The notes: generated by a model from the sequence alone, not told the origin. DNA of 64,000 nucleotides from Anagrus nilaparvatae (GCA_022575985.1 JAKSXM010000014.1:4650001-4714000); one strand, 5' to 3'. Positions 34,014 through 45,150 are shown, numbered from the stretch's first letter. Program-made: numbers and translations.

Positions 34014-34544
34014 TTTTGTAATTGTTTGAAAATAAAAAATAAAAACTTTTTTGAATACATTACGTGAGCCCGATATAGTCTAGTTGATAATAAAAGTATA
34101 ATATTATTCGTATAAAAGAATCATTTTGAGAGGGGTAACTATTTGTCCTAAGCGTAACAGACCTGTCACACTGTAAAATAAAATAAAAATAAAATAAAAA
34201 AATTATCCATGGAAGGGGAAACCACGCTTTTTAAAATTTATTTATTTACGTATTAATAATTAGGGTATTTTTTAATTGTTAAAAAAAATTTGTATATTTT
34301 GCAATCTGTTTATAACGTTTTGTTAAAAAATCTTCAATAGTTAATTTTATGAAAAAATTATATTTTTTTGCTTAAATTGTAGTCGAAATTAAAAGTATAA
34401 TATTACTTTTATAAAAGAATCGTTTTGAAAGGGGTATCTATTTATCCTAAGCGTAAAACTATGATAAGGGTATTTTTTAGTTTTTAAAAAAATTTGAATA
34501 TTTTGCAATCTGTTTAAAACGTTTAAATGAGAAAAAAAATTATA
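33618..34544 (+). repeat. Inverted duplication, left copy (about 927 bp)
   Basis: Runs from tatgaggatcgattttgtga to aaatgagaaaaaaaattat and matches 42914-43966 in reverse. Contains most of the unknown ORF plus a 3' region with two diverged ~300-bp repeats (gtataatattattcgtataa and gtataatattacttttataa, each followed by a cctaagcgtaa motif). Confidence 0.82.
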
Positions 34545-34551
34545 TATTATA

Positions 34552-34752
34552 ATGTACTTTGTAGATGGGTACTCGGTGTTTAAAAATTGTCGGTAATTTT
34601 TTTTGCGTTATTACTAGACTATTTATAAGACTTTTAAAGTAAATTATATTTTTGTTGTTCAAAAGAAGAACCATTGTGATAAGAAAAACAAAAATGCACC
34701 ATTATTTTCTTTTTTTTAACGCAAAACCTAATTTTTACCAAAAAAGTTTAAT
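34552..34752 (+). repeat. 201-bp inverted copy of a phosphodiesterase exon/intron edge
   Basis: Reverse-complement match to 37555-37755. It starts atgtactttgtagatgggta, the last codons of the phosphodiesterase exon (LCRWVLG), then runs into the adjoining non-coding sequence as far as accaaaaaagtttaat. It abuts the duplicated unit ending at 34544, so two separate inverted copies lie end to end. Confidence 0.78.
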
Positions 34753-35170
34753 TTACCCTCATAGTTCGTTATCAAGGAGGGGCAGGATCAAGGATTAAGT
34801 ATACGGGATTAAGGGTCAAGGATTAAGGATTGGTGATTAAAGGATACTTAAGGATCGGAATTCTGTTCCTTGATCGGATCTTCGATCTAGATTTTTTATC
34901 GGAAACTACGTGGATTTCATATATACTGAGTGGATTTTCATATAAACTGCCGTGATAGACGCATCGTATTGAAGAAATTTACCCTCGTAGTTCGTGATCA
35001 AGTAGAGGCAGGATCAAGAATTAAGGATCAAGGATTAAGGATCAAGGATTAAGGATTGGTGATTAAGGGATACTTAAGGATTGGAATTCTTTTCCTTGAT
35101 CGGGTCTTTGATCGAGATTTTTTATCGGAAACTACGTGGATTTCATATAAACTGCGCGGATTATATAGCT
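34753..35170 (+). repeat. Two tandem ~220-bp units with a short internal minisatellite
   Basis: Units at about 34753 and 34975 share taccctcrtagttcgtgatc, a variable number of ggatcaaggattaa motifs, ttggtgattaa, ttccttgatcgg and tttatcggaaactacgtgga. The inner 13-14-bp repeat count differs between units. No coding role. Confidence 0.7.
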
Positions 35171-35214
35171 TCATTAGCTTACATAATTTCTTTTGTAGGA
35201 AATACTACATCTAG

Positions 35215-35768
35215 ATGTTAACTTGTGAGGATAGTTTTAGTCAGAGAGGTAAAACACTCAAGAGAATAGAGAGTTTGCAAGAGGAAAAAGTTTGTGCTAA
35301 AAAATTATTTCACTTTGAAGAACTTGATAATGAAAAAACTTTTTGTGATAAAGCAACGAGTATGGAAAAATCTGTTCGAAGTACAGGAGTAAATACGATC
35401 GAGTCATCATTTACTAGCAATAAGCCTAGGATAAATAAATTATAAAAACAAGATGTCTAACCAATAGTCTGCATAATTCACCTCAAGAAAATTTTAATAT
35501 GGATGAACCTGTTCAATCATTTGATAAAAATCAAAGTTTTAAAAGTTCTATAGATCAAAGTTTTTTATATCCTTCCGATCAAGATTTAACACCAAGATGT
35601 AGTGATAACATCGATTCATCAATCGATTATGTCAATTGTGATGATCCCAATGAACTTGTTGATCACCTGAGAGTATTAGTGGCTGAGAGGGAACATAGAT
35701 TTATTGATCATGATAATGAAATTAAGTTAATAATCGAAGAATTAAGGACAGCTAAGATTATATATTAA
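35215..35768 (+). pseudogene. Unknown coiled-coil-like protein, frameshifted
   Basis: Two open segments, 35215-35445 (MLTCEDSFSQRGKTLKRIES...) and 35462-35768 (NSPQENFNMDEPVQSFDKNQ...ending DPNELVDHLRVLVAEREHRF...), are in different frames with a switch near 35440. Composition is varied, charged and Ser/Asn-rich, with a C-terminal heptad-like helix, which is more protein-like than chance ORFs in this DNA. The last ~69 bp, including the stop, are duplicated in tandem at 35788-35850. No family recognised. Confidence 0.4.
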
Positions 35769-36271
35769 TCTCATCATGCGTTTTCTATTAAGTTAATAAT
35801 TGAAGAATTAAGGACAAGTAAGATTATATATTAATCTTATCATGTGTTTTCTTTTAAAATGTTTAAGAATGATGTTTCAATAAAAAATATGTTCAACATA
35901 TAAACAGTTTTACACTTATTTAGCTTCCTTTATGATATGTAAAATTATTCTAAAAATTTTATAAATTTCTTATTTTATGTAGAGAATTATTTAAATTTTA
36001 AGGATTTGTATAGGATTATAAAAATTTTGCAATTATATTAGAGATTATTTACATTTTTAGGTTATGTAGAAGATTTTTTTAATTTCCAGGTTATGTTTAG
36101 GAATTAAAAATTTCTGAATAAAAATAAATAAATTGAAATACCAAATTTTATTCAGGTATACTTTCTAGGGTCGTCGTAGGTCTAAGTCGTTATATTGATG
36201 AACATAATTTATTTTTACTTTTTCTATCTGGTATTAAAGCTTTATTTGGTTTATTCGTTAAGTCTTTGGAG

Positions 36272-38395
36272 TTACTTCTTGATATAAACGATTTGTTTAA
36301 ACGATCGAGCATCGATCCATGTTAAATCCATTCCAACTTTTTCAGCTAAATCTTGCCAATGTCTTTTATTTTCCATAGTACCACCGTATAATGGTTGTAT
36401 CCATGGAAATGTTTCAGGCATGTTTTTTATATAATGTAAGGCATATGACATCAATAAAACCAACTTGCATTTGTGGTAATTCATCACGACGTTCACGATC
36501 CATCATTGCTACAGTTTGTTAATTGTTAATCGTAATTGATTGTTAATTGTAATCTTTAAAGATCATCCTTGACCAAAAATTTCATCAGCTACTAATTTTG
36601 CTATACGATGTTGAATTTCCTATGGTGTTGCTATTGCACTTACGTCACATGCAGTCATCATTATACCACAAAGAACTGAAATTAATAATTATCAGAATTA
36701 TTATTATTATTATATTGACTAATTTAATCCCTATTAAGGTTTAATATATATATATATATAATATAATATATTATGGTGAGGGGAATTTTCCTTTGCTGTT
36801 TTTTTATTTTTTATAAATAAATTTTTACGTTTAAAGTAATTTTGTTGAAAGCTTGTCAATAAAAACGATATTTCGTTCATCAAAAATATTAATAATTTAA
36901 ATGTCAATGTTAAATAATAAAAATTTTAAATTTAACTAAATTTGCTTTACTTGAGTAAAAAAATGTTAGTACCTTTGGGATTTAAGATAGATATGTATTT
37001 TTATTTATACATGTTCCAGACTAGATGTAACACCTTTTTTTTGAATCTTTTATTACAATATTAATGTGACAAGATAAAAATAATGACATTTTAATGTTAT
37101 AAATTTTTCTATTTTACCAGTTTTTAACATTGCAAACATTGATTGTGCCACGTTCAATGCATGCCTCCAATTGTGATATTTAACTGGTCTGTAAAAAATC
37201 AATTATTATATTTATTTAAATATTAAAAAAATACCCTGGTAAATTAAGGTACTGAGCAGAAACAACCGCTTAAAAAAGGACTCCGATAATTCAGATCTGT
37301 TTTTATAAACGAACCCCCAAAAAGTACCTAAGTACATAAAATTGTTAACATTATTTGAAATTTAGTGCTTAAATAATAAGCCCTCCAAAAGAGCGCATGA
37401 ATTTGAACTTTTATTTAAAAATGCTGCAAAAGTATGGCGTCAAAATTATTAACAAACGCGGGGAAATTATTGTTACAACTATTCCGTTATCAATACCAAA
37501 ATATATTCACAATAGTTGTAAATCTATAAAAGTGAAGTTTTATTGATACATGTCATTAAACTTTTTTGGTAAAAATTAGGTTTTGCGTTAAAAAAAAAAG
37601 AAAATAATGGTGCATTTTTGTTTTTCTTATCACAATGGTTCTTCTTTTGAACAACAAAAATATAATTTACTTTAAAATTCTTATAAATAGTCTAGTAATA
37701 ACGCAAAAAAAATTACCGACAATTTTTAAACACCGAGTACCCATCTACAAAGTACATCATATGGTATACCAAATTTTCGTATAAAATCTAATAGCTTGAA
37801 CATTCTAACAGCAGCTTTACAAGTATTATCATCATCATCTGTTAAATCAAAATCAATAAATTTAAAACTATAAAGATGGTATACTTCTGCTGATTTTATT
37901 TCATCAGACTTTAATTTTAAATCATCGTCGTTATTTGCTGTTGCATGATAACTTAAACATTCTAATCCAACTTTTTTTTGCTTAGCCATTAATTTACATG
38001 CTGATTCGTACATTTGTGTATTATGTATCCCTAACCCACAAAATATAGAAAATTCTTCAAATATTGAAACACCTGAATCGGTAAATGAAAATCCATTATC
38101 TTTTTTTATTAATTGGGCTACTCCAATAACAGTATGTTGTCCGTTTACAATTGGTATACATAAAAAACTAGTATAGGTTCGGTGCCAACTTGAAATACTT
38201 GACGTTTTGACCAACACATTACATCACCGATATTTAATACTTGACTTGTAGTTGCTACGTAACTTGCTATTTGACCTAAAGGCGAAGTTAGGTTCCCACT
38301 CGTTGGATGGTATATTTTTGATTCTTGCCTTTCATTTTCCATTTCAAATGCTACATTGAATTTACTCTTTCAATTAGTATGACTTGTTAAAAAAA
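36272..38395 (-). pseudogene. PDE5/6/11-type cyclic nucleotide phosphodiesterase, decayed
   Basis: Minus-strand pieces follow the family order. About 38395-38145 and 38217-37726 give a GAF domain ([50 protein letters not shown]) and the start of the catalytic region ([17 protein letters not shown]), with a frame change between them. 37190-37087 reads [20 protein letters not shown], which holds the first metal/substrate HNWRH motif, then LKTGKIEKF. 36683-36557 reads GIMMTACDVSAIATP, then TAG where Trp is conserved, then EIQHRIAKLVADEIFGQG. 36516-36272 reads [20 protein letters not shown] and, in another frame, [19 protein letters not shown]. The exons with the second HD metal site are missing. 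Live relatives hydrolyse cGMP/cAMP; this copy cannot. Confidence 0.85.
37555..37755 (-). repeat. Source copy of the inverted 201-bp segment
   Basis: Overlaps the end of the phosphodiesterase exon (37726-37755) and the neighbouring intron-like sequence. Reverse complement of 34552-34752. Confidence 0.78.
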
Positions 38396-38919
38396 TGTTT
38401 AGCTTAATAGATTTTCCATTTTGTTAAAAATGATAAAAAATAAAAATAGCTACCGAAAATTGAGAATTGAACTTAAAAAGGTAAACATAGATATTGAAAC
38501 TTATTGTAAGAAGTACTTTCAGAAAAAGATATTTTGGAACCAATTTGATTTTCCGATTGTTAGGTTTTGTCCAGTTTGGGTTAAAAATGTCTATACCTAA
38601 ACAAAAAATGCTGCCAAGTAATTGACACTATGGTTTCCCATTAGCAATAACCAAATGTTCTCAATGGTCTATTTTACCTAGTAAAGTATAATGCCATAAG
38701 AAAAACTAAAAATTATCTTTTCCTTAATATTGTCATTTTAACATCACATGGAAAAAATTAGGTAATATATGAAAAAGAAGAATTTTCCTAGTCAAGAACA
38801 TAATCTTTTTTTAAGATAATCATGTCTGATAGACAGTTTTTGGTGTGGCTGGTGTAAAACATAAAACTAATAATAATAATAATGAATGTAGTACAAAGAA
38901 AAAAATTTTTTGTTTTTTG
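38396..38919. other. AT-rich gap upstream of the phosphodiesterase remnant
   Basis: No further GAF-domain exon was recognised here. Confidence 0.35.
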
Positions 38920-39047
38920 TATTTTTTAGTAGTAAAAATTTTAAGACAAAAATGTTCAAAAAATTAATTATCAAATTCAAGATATCGAGTAAAAACGATA
39001 TTTTTAAAATTAATACTATAATAGAAAAATATTAGGCACAACGTCCG

Positions 39048-39088
<41 letters not shown>

Positions 39089-39470
39089 AAGTATTTTAGT
39101 ATTTTTTAAAGGTAAAAATTTTGAGAAAAAAATTTTCAAAAAATTTAGAATCAGATCCGAGAAATAAAGTAAAAACGATATTTATAGATATTAGTACTTT
39201 CATAGAAAAAATATTGCTGATTTTTTACTTTTTAATGGAAAACTTACTTTCAAAAAAATTTTTCAAAAAATCGAGTGACAGATCCAAAAAAATCGACTAT
39301 AAACAATATTTCTGAAACTATTAATCCCATAGAAAAATTTTTTTTAACCAAATTAAATTATTAGATCCAAGAAATCGAATAAAAACGATACTTCTAGATA
39401 TTAGTACTTTCATGGAAAAAAAGTAGTTTGAGATTTTTTTAATAATAAAATTTTTGAAAAAAAATTAGGC
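38920..39470 (+). repeat. Tandem array of ~120-bp units and poly-A tract
   Basis: About four diverged units contain gtaaaaattttaagacaaaa, aaatcgagtaaaaacgatat-like strings and attagtactttcatagaaaa. A pure A tract of about 37 bases lies at 39048-39084. The array leads into the gtgaaatatcaccggt repeat. Confidence 0.65.
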
Positions 39471-39600
39471 GTTAAGGTTGTGAAATATCACCGGTACATA
39501 CATACACAAATAGAGACTTTTTTTTAAAAACCAAATTTTTAGCTTCCAGGGGTCTTAAAACGTGCTTATATGCCAAAAAATCAAAAATCAAAAATAAGTT
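39470..39600 (+). repeat. Dispersed repeat with gtgaaatatcaccggt motif, copy 2
   Basis: Shares ggttgtgaaatatcaccggt, catacatac and cttaaaacgtgc with 26800-26975 in direct orientation. Confidence 0.65.
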
Positions 39601-40181
39601 ACTTTCAATGAAATTAAAAAATTTTTAATTTTTATGCATCTTAAACTGACAATGAGTCAATTCCTTAATTAAAGATATGTTGAAAGTACACTAACGAATT
39701 ATAGTATACTAAGTATCAAGGACGTAAAAGTTTTGGCAGTAGCGTGAGCACTAGCACAAGCTTACAATATTTTTTGCCAACTTAGGCGTAGAACGAGTGC
39801 AGAAAATTCTTCACGTACGAGTTTTACGCCCGGGAGGGCAAAAATAATTTTTCTAATGCAGTGAATCTGCATGGCAAATATATGATTCTTATTTCTGCGC
39901 AATATTTTCTTAATTGTATTTAATTAATACCAATATTTGCATTGTATACGTCACAGTCATATAGATAAATTAGCATTAGAGGCTGTATAAAATAAAGCCT
40001 TACTAGTAAAAATTGCTTACGATTGCAACATTCTTTTTTTTATATTAAATTAACGAAACTTCATAAAGCCTAGTCTGTAAATACTACTAGTACCTTTGTT
40101 TTCCTTCAAATAATAAACGAACTATTATAAAATATGTATAAAAAAATTTTTCAAACATGAAATCGAGTATGAAATGGTATT
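39601..40181. other. Gap without recognised gene
   Basis: AT-rich. 39728-39765 (ttttggcagtagcgtgagca) recalls the hairpin loop region near 32560-32625, suggesting a shared small repeat. Confidence 0.35.
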
Positions 40182-41195
40182 AACATGGAACATGTTCATT
40201 GGATGGGGTATTTGAAAAAGTCCGGCTCGGCAGGGGGGGGGTGAAAAAGTGACGCTTTTAGGGGGGGGGGTCAAAAATTGACGCTTTTAGGGGGGGGGGT
40301 CAAAAATTGACGTTTTTAGGGGGGGGTCAAAAATTGACGCTTTTAGGGGGGGGGGTCAAAAATTGACGTTTTTAGGGGGGGGGTCAAAAATTGACGCTTT
40401 TAGGGGGGGGGGTCAAAAATTGACGTTTTTAGGGGGGGGGTCAAATGGACTTAGAATATTTTCGATTCAGGGACTTTTGGTGCAGAAGTACCTAGGGACC
40501 TTTGGTGCAGAAGTACCTAGGGACCTTTGGTGCAGAAGTACCTAGGGACTATTGGTGCAGAAGTCCCTAAAGACCTTTGGTGCAGAATTACCTAGGAACC
40601 TTTGGTGCAGAAGTACCTAGGGAGCATTGGTGCAGAAGTACCTAGGGACTATTGGTGCAGAAGTCCCTAAAGACCTTTGGTGCAGAAGTACCTAGGAACC
40701 TTTGGTGCAGAAGTCCCTAAAGACCTTTGGTGCAGAAGTACCTAGGGAGCATTGGTGCAGAAGTACCTAGGGACCTATGGTGCAGAAGTCGCTAAAGACC
40801 TTTGGTGCAAAAGTACCTAGGAAGTTTTGGTGCAGAAGTGCCTAGGGAGCATTGGTGCAGAAGTCCCTAAAGACCTTTGGTGCAGAAGTACCTATGGAGT
40901 ATTGGTGCAGAAGTACCTAGGGACCATTGGTGCAGAATTTTTAAGAATTCATTATAAAAATTAATAAAAAATAAATTCATATTCATATTATTTAAAAAAC
41001 TATAATAATTTGAAAATTTAATTAATTTAGTTCATTTTGATGTCTAAGCAGCATGATTTCTATAATAAAAATCTAAATATAAATATTTGCATATAAATAT
41101 TTATATTATGAACACAATAAATACTTTATTATCAATGTTATAAATGAACATGTTCCATGCTCGTTGGTTGTGTAGTTACACAAACCGGTTATAAA
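40182..41195 (+). mobile_element. Minisatellite-carrying dispersed element, copy 2
   Basis: Left edge aacatggaacatgttcatt, inner right edge tgaacatgttccatgctcg, then acacaaaccggttataaa. These are the reverse complements of the edges of the 60-580 element. Two arrays lie inside. 40226-40440 has a ~30-bp unit (gacgcttttag, 8-10 G, tcaaaaatt) repeated about eight times; 40455-40935 has a 24-bp unit (ggtgcagaagtacctagg plus gacctt) repeated about twenty times with variants in a higher-order pattern. The related arrays in copy 1 have similar but distinct units, so the arrays have diverged or been rebuilt at each locus. Confidence 0.72.
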
Positions 41196-41703
41196 TTTTT
41201 ATTTACGAAATAGTATTTATTTATAAATATTTCTACGTGGGTTATTGACTAGATTATTAAAAAATGAGGTATCGCTGATGAATTATTATTTTGCCACCCC
41301 AGGCGTAAAACTCGTACGTAAAACGTGGAGGCGATTACAAGCAGCATGGACGTAAATGTAAAAAACTCCAGGTGTCCTTAATACGTAATATATTATTATA
41401 CTATTATAATTTTGAAATAAGAATTTTAAAGATCATAATGCATTAGCTACTAACCTACAGGATGTATAATTTATTCAAAAATTATAATGGATTACCCTCT
41501 TAGTGCAGAATTAGTATAGGAATACCATATATTTATGACGAGTATACTCGTATTACCGCACTAAGGGTTTAAAAAAAATGACGAGCAAGTAATATAAATA
41601 CAAATGATTTGTACAGCTCATCTAGTCCAAAAGATTAAATTGCTTCAAGATTGTGGTCTTACGGAAATTTCTTATTCTAACTATTGTTAAATATAATTTA
41701 TTT
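41196..41703. other. Gap without recognised gene
   Basis: AT-rich; nothing recognised beyond short repeat-like strings. Confidence 0.4.
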
Positions 41704-41970
41704 TTATTTTGTAGCTATTTTAATCAATTTAACGTTATATAAATTTTTTATTTTTATATCTATTCTCCTGTCAACAAACCTCGACAACGTTCTAATAATT
41801 CCCAAATTAAAATCAAATCTATTCTGACACAATGTAACTTCTGTTTTCCCATCCACTACGCGAGAAATTGAGTCCAATTCTGTTTTGCAATAAAGACAAA
41901 CATTTTTTCCCATCCACTTGCTTATACATTTATAACAAAATCTATGCTTGCACGAACTCAATATAGCAAC
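41704..41970 (-). pseudogene. RING-finger exon fragment, TOPORS-like
   Basis: On the minus strand, after a possible splice acceptor (ttttaag near 41972), the frame reads VAILSSCKHRFCYKCISKWM, then CLYCKTELDSISRVVDG. C-x-H-x2-C-x2-C...C-x2-C is the second part of a C3HC4 RING finger, and the spacing and the DSI after the last pair resemble TOPORS-type E3 ligases. The first Cys pair is not in this frame and would need an upstream exon, which was not found. It may be a real partial exon or a captured fragment. RING fingers recruit E2 ubiquitin-conjugating enzymes. Confidence 0.5.
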
Positions 41971-41999
41971 GTCTTAAAATTATCAGTCTATTATATGTA

Positions 42000-42420
42000 A
42001 GATACACTCTCAAACACCGATTAATATATAACGATTTTAAAATAATATTTAAAAATACTTATCGTTGCTGTAGCATACTAAGGTTCACCACTTTTTCAAT
42101 CTCCTATAAGATACATCCACCCTACGATATAAAAATAATATTATAAAATACTAAACATCGCTATAGAACGAGATACTCAGTCGAAAATTTTTTAACACTT
42201 ATGAAACACCCACCCCTCTTCAACAACTTAAAAATACCCTTATAATACTTATGAATGACAACACTTGACAGAACCGTTAACAAAACTAAGATGCAACCCC
42301 TTTAAACACACCGATTTTAAAATAATATTATAAATTACTTAACATTGTTGTAGAAAGAAATATTCACTCGAAAAATGTTTTTGATGATTGAAATCAACCC
42401 ATACTATGAAGCAGACTACA
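42000..42420. repeat. Diverged short tandem units
   Basis: Three stretches (near 42030, 42123 and 42300) share aaaataatattataaaatac, a cgctgtag/cgctatag motif and tcgaaaa. Low-level tandem structure only. Confidence 0.35.
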
Positions 42421-42913
42421 CTTTTTGAAAAAACATCGTTGCCTTTTATAATAAAAAAATGTAATCCACTTTTAACATACGTGAATATTTATCTTATGAG
42501 GTTTGCTTAAAAAAAAGATATTTTGCTGTTTTTTTTTAATTTAAATATTTCTATTCATAAATTTTTTGTTTTTTTCAGATTTTGGGGCGTTGCATTAAAA
42601 AATTTTCATCGCATGTGAAATGCTTGTAGAAATTATTTATGCGTGGAAAATCATGATTTTTTATTTACTCCAGGCGATGAAATTAACATAAAAAATAAAA
42701 TTAAATAATATTGAATCAAAATATTTTTTATAAAATTAAATATTTTAGATTCTTCAATAACAATAGAATTGATGATATTCATTTAGTGTAATTTTTTTTA
42801 ATAAAAAATCTTATACTTTTTTCTAAAAAAATATATAATCTGTTTTTTTATTTGTGTAAAATTAAAAAAATACACCCCTTTTCTATCACTTATACTTTTA
42901 TTATCAACCACAA

Positions 42914-43966
42914 TTATAATTTTTTTTCTCATTTAAACGTTTTAAACAGATTGCAAAATATTCAAATTTTTTTAAAAACTAAAAAATACCCTTATCATAG
43001 TTTTACGCTTAGGATAAATAGATACCCCTTTCAAAACGATTCTTTTATAAAAGTAATATTATACTTTTAATTTCGACTACACTTTAAGCAAAAAAATATA
43101 ATTTTTTCATAAAATTAACTATTGAAGATTTTTTAACAAAACGTTATAAACAGATTGCAAAATATAAAAATTTTTTTTAACAACTAAAAAATACCCTAAT
43201 TATTAATACGTAAATAAATAAATTTTAAAAAGCGTGGTTTCCCCTTCCATGGATAATTTTTTTATTTTATTTTTATTTTTATTTTATTTTACAGTGTGAC
43301 AGGTCTGTTACGCTTAGGACAAATAGTTACCCCTCTTAAAATGATTCTTTTATACGAATAATATTATACTTTTATTATCAACTAGACTATATCGGGCTCA
43401 CGTAATGTATTCAAAAAAGTTTTTATTTTTCATTTTCAAACAATTACAAAATATTTTTATGTCTTCGTTGCTCTCGTTAGAATCTTCACTAGAAACTTTG
43501 TCTATTTTTTCATAAGGGCTTAATTCCATTTTTTCTTTACAAATTTCAATGCGAAATTCGTCATATTGTATATCAGATATATCAAAGCGTTTATTAATAT
43601 TCACATCCCATTCGTATTCTGTAAATCCATAATATCTTATTTTTTCATTAAAAATATAAGCATTCCTATCTTGAACAATAATTTTTTCCGGTTCTTCTTC
43701 ATTTCTTCTTTCAATCTCCAGATTTACATATCTTTCTACCATATCAGTTTGTAATTCAAAACAAAAAACATCAAATTTTATCACATCATCCAGAGTTGGG
43801 CAAATACTCTACTTTCGGACCGGAGTATGAGTATCTACAATGTATCTTCTATGGGCGCGCTTAACGCGCGGTCCACTTGTGCCCAGCTCTGACATCATCT
43901 ATGCTTTCTGATGTATATATATACACAGTCTTACTTTCACAAAATCGATCCTCATAAGATTTAAAT
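42914..43966 (-). repeat. Inverted duplication, right copy
   Basis: Matches 33618-34544 in reverse, apart from a 101-bp MITE plus an 8-bp duplication inside. Coordinates run from ataattttttttctcattta to cgatcctcataag. Confidence 0.82.
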
Positions 43967-44112
43967 GGGTAAAATTTACCATTACCCCCCATTGAAAAAG
44001 TTCTTTTTTTATCTTTTTCACATTTTCCACAACATTCTTCATCCACAAGCTCAGTATCTACCAAATGAACTTTAATTTCTTTTTCCACGGGGTAATGTAG
44101 GAAAATTCCCAT
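43398..44112 (-). pseudogene. Unknown acidic protein, copy 2, split by a MITE
   Basis: The upstream part (44112-43892) starts MGIFLHYPVEKEIKVHLVDT, passes a CCGKCEKDKKR segment and reaches TSESIDD. The downstream part (43784-43398) continues FDVFCFELQTDMVERY to the acidic tail. They are separated by a hAT-type MITE. The distance between the two start points is 328 bases; subtracting the 109 bases of MITE plus target duplication gives 219, a multiple of three, so before the insertion this was one frame of about 201 codons. That supports a real gene, disrupted recently. Function unknown; the Cys cluster could bind metal. Confidence 0.6.
43791..43891. mobile_element. hAT-type MITE, 101 bp, 8-bp duplication
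   Basis: Ends cagagttgggca and, from the other side, cagagctgggca. Flanked by acatcatc at 43783-43790 and 43892-43899. The inverted copy of the same locus at 33618-34544 has the empty site (gatgatgtgat). An 8-bp duplication and CAGAG ends fit the hAT superfamily. A GC-rich inner palindrome (gggcgcgcttaacgcgcggt) is present. Confidence 0.85.
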
Positions 44113-45089
44113 ATTGAAAATCTTTTATTTGTTTTTTACTCGAAAAAGTATACTTAACTGTGGATAAACACAAACTAATTATTTCAACAATACTTCATCT
44201 TATTATACACATATAAAATTTTTAAGAATTATTTTTTCATTATTTTAAAAATAAATTTACATATTTTTTAATATACTCACCTTTACTATAAATTTTTTCA
44301 CACACACTCTTAAACGCAATATATATATCCTTCCCACTTAACAAAAACCGATAAACTTTTACTTAATATTCAACTCTTTCGTGATTGACATATCATACAA
44401 CACTAAATAACAATCACCACTTCAACCACCCTCTCACATAACCACTTCAACCACCCTCTTACATAATCACTTGACTACCACCCCCCTTTTTTACAAACAT
44501 CGTTTTTTACCGTTGACCTGGGTTCCTCTTTCTTTTATTACTGGTGGATCGCCAAATTTTTGCGTGCCCTTTCGATTGGTAATTTCCAAAATTGGATAAA
44601 TTTTCTGGATTTTTAAATAAAAAATTTGATTTTCGCGAAAATTATTCGAAAGTCCAATTTTTTTTATTGAAATCGTGAATAAACCTATTAGAAACATATT
44701 CCCCCAATTTTTATCATCAAAAACGAAGTACTTATTGAAATACCTTAATTTAAAAATCCAAATTTAATTAAAATTTTAAAAGTGTAAAAAGAGTGTGAAC
44801 ATAGAGTGAGATCACGGTGATTTTTGGAGACTACGTGATCCAAGATGAGAAAAAATAACCAAAATGAAAGGTGAGGTTTGGCACGTGTTTATTTTTTCAG
44901 GTAGAATATATAACCTTGGTTTAAAATAATTAATTAAAATAATTATATAATTTTTTAAACTTATTGTTATTTTTCAAATTGTATTTGAGGTCATATTTTA
45001 AAATTTTATTTAAAATTTTATTTTAATAATATTTTAGTGCACAAGTATCGAGTCATGACCAGGCCTGGTCACATATTATTTTTTGTGGA

Positions 45090-45150
45090 ACCCACACAGG
45101 GGAAAAGCCTTATAAGTGTAAAGATTGTGGAAAAGCTATTTGCTGGTTTA
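45090..45150 (+). pseudogene. C2H2 zinc-finger linker fragment
   Basis: Reads THTGEKPYKCKDCGKAICW, the classic H-TGEKPY-C-x2-C linker and first half of a C2H2 finger. No complete finger surrounds it. The same segment, up to KDCGK, occurs inverted at 48171-48231 as part of the palindrome arm. Confidence 0.7.
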
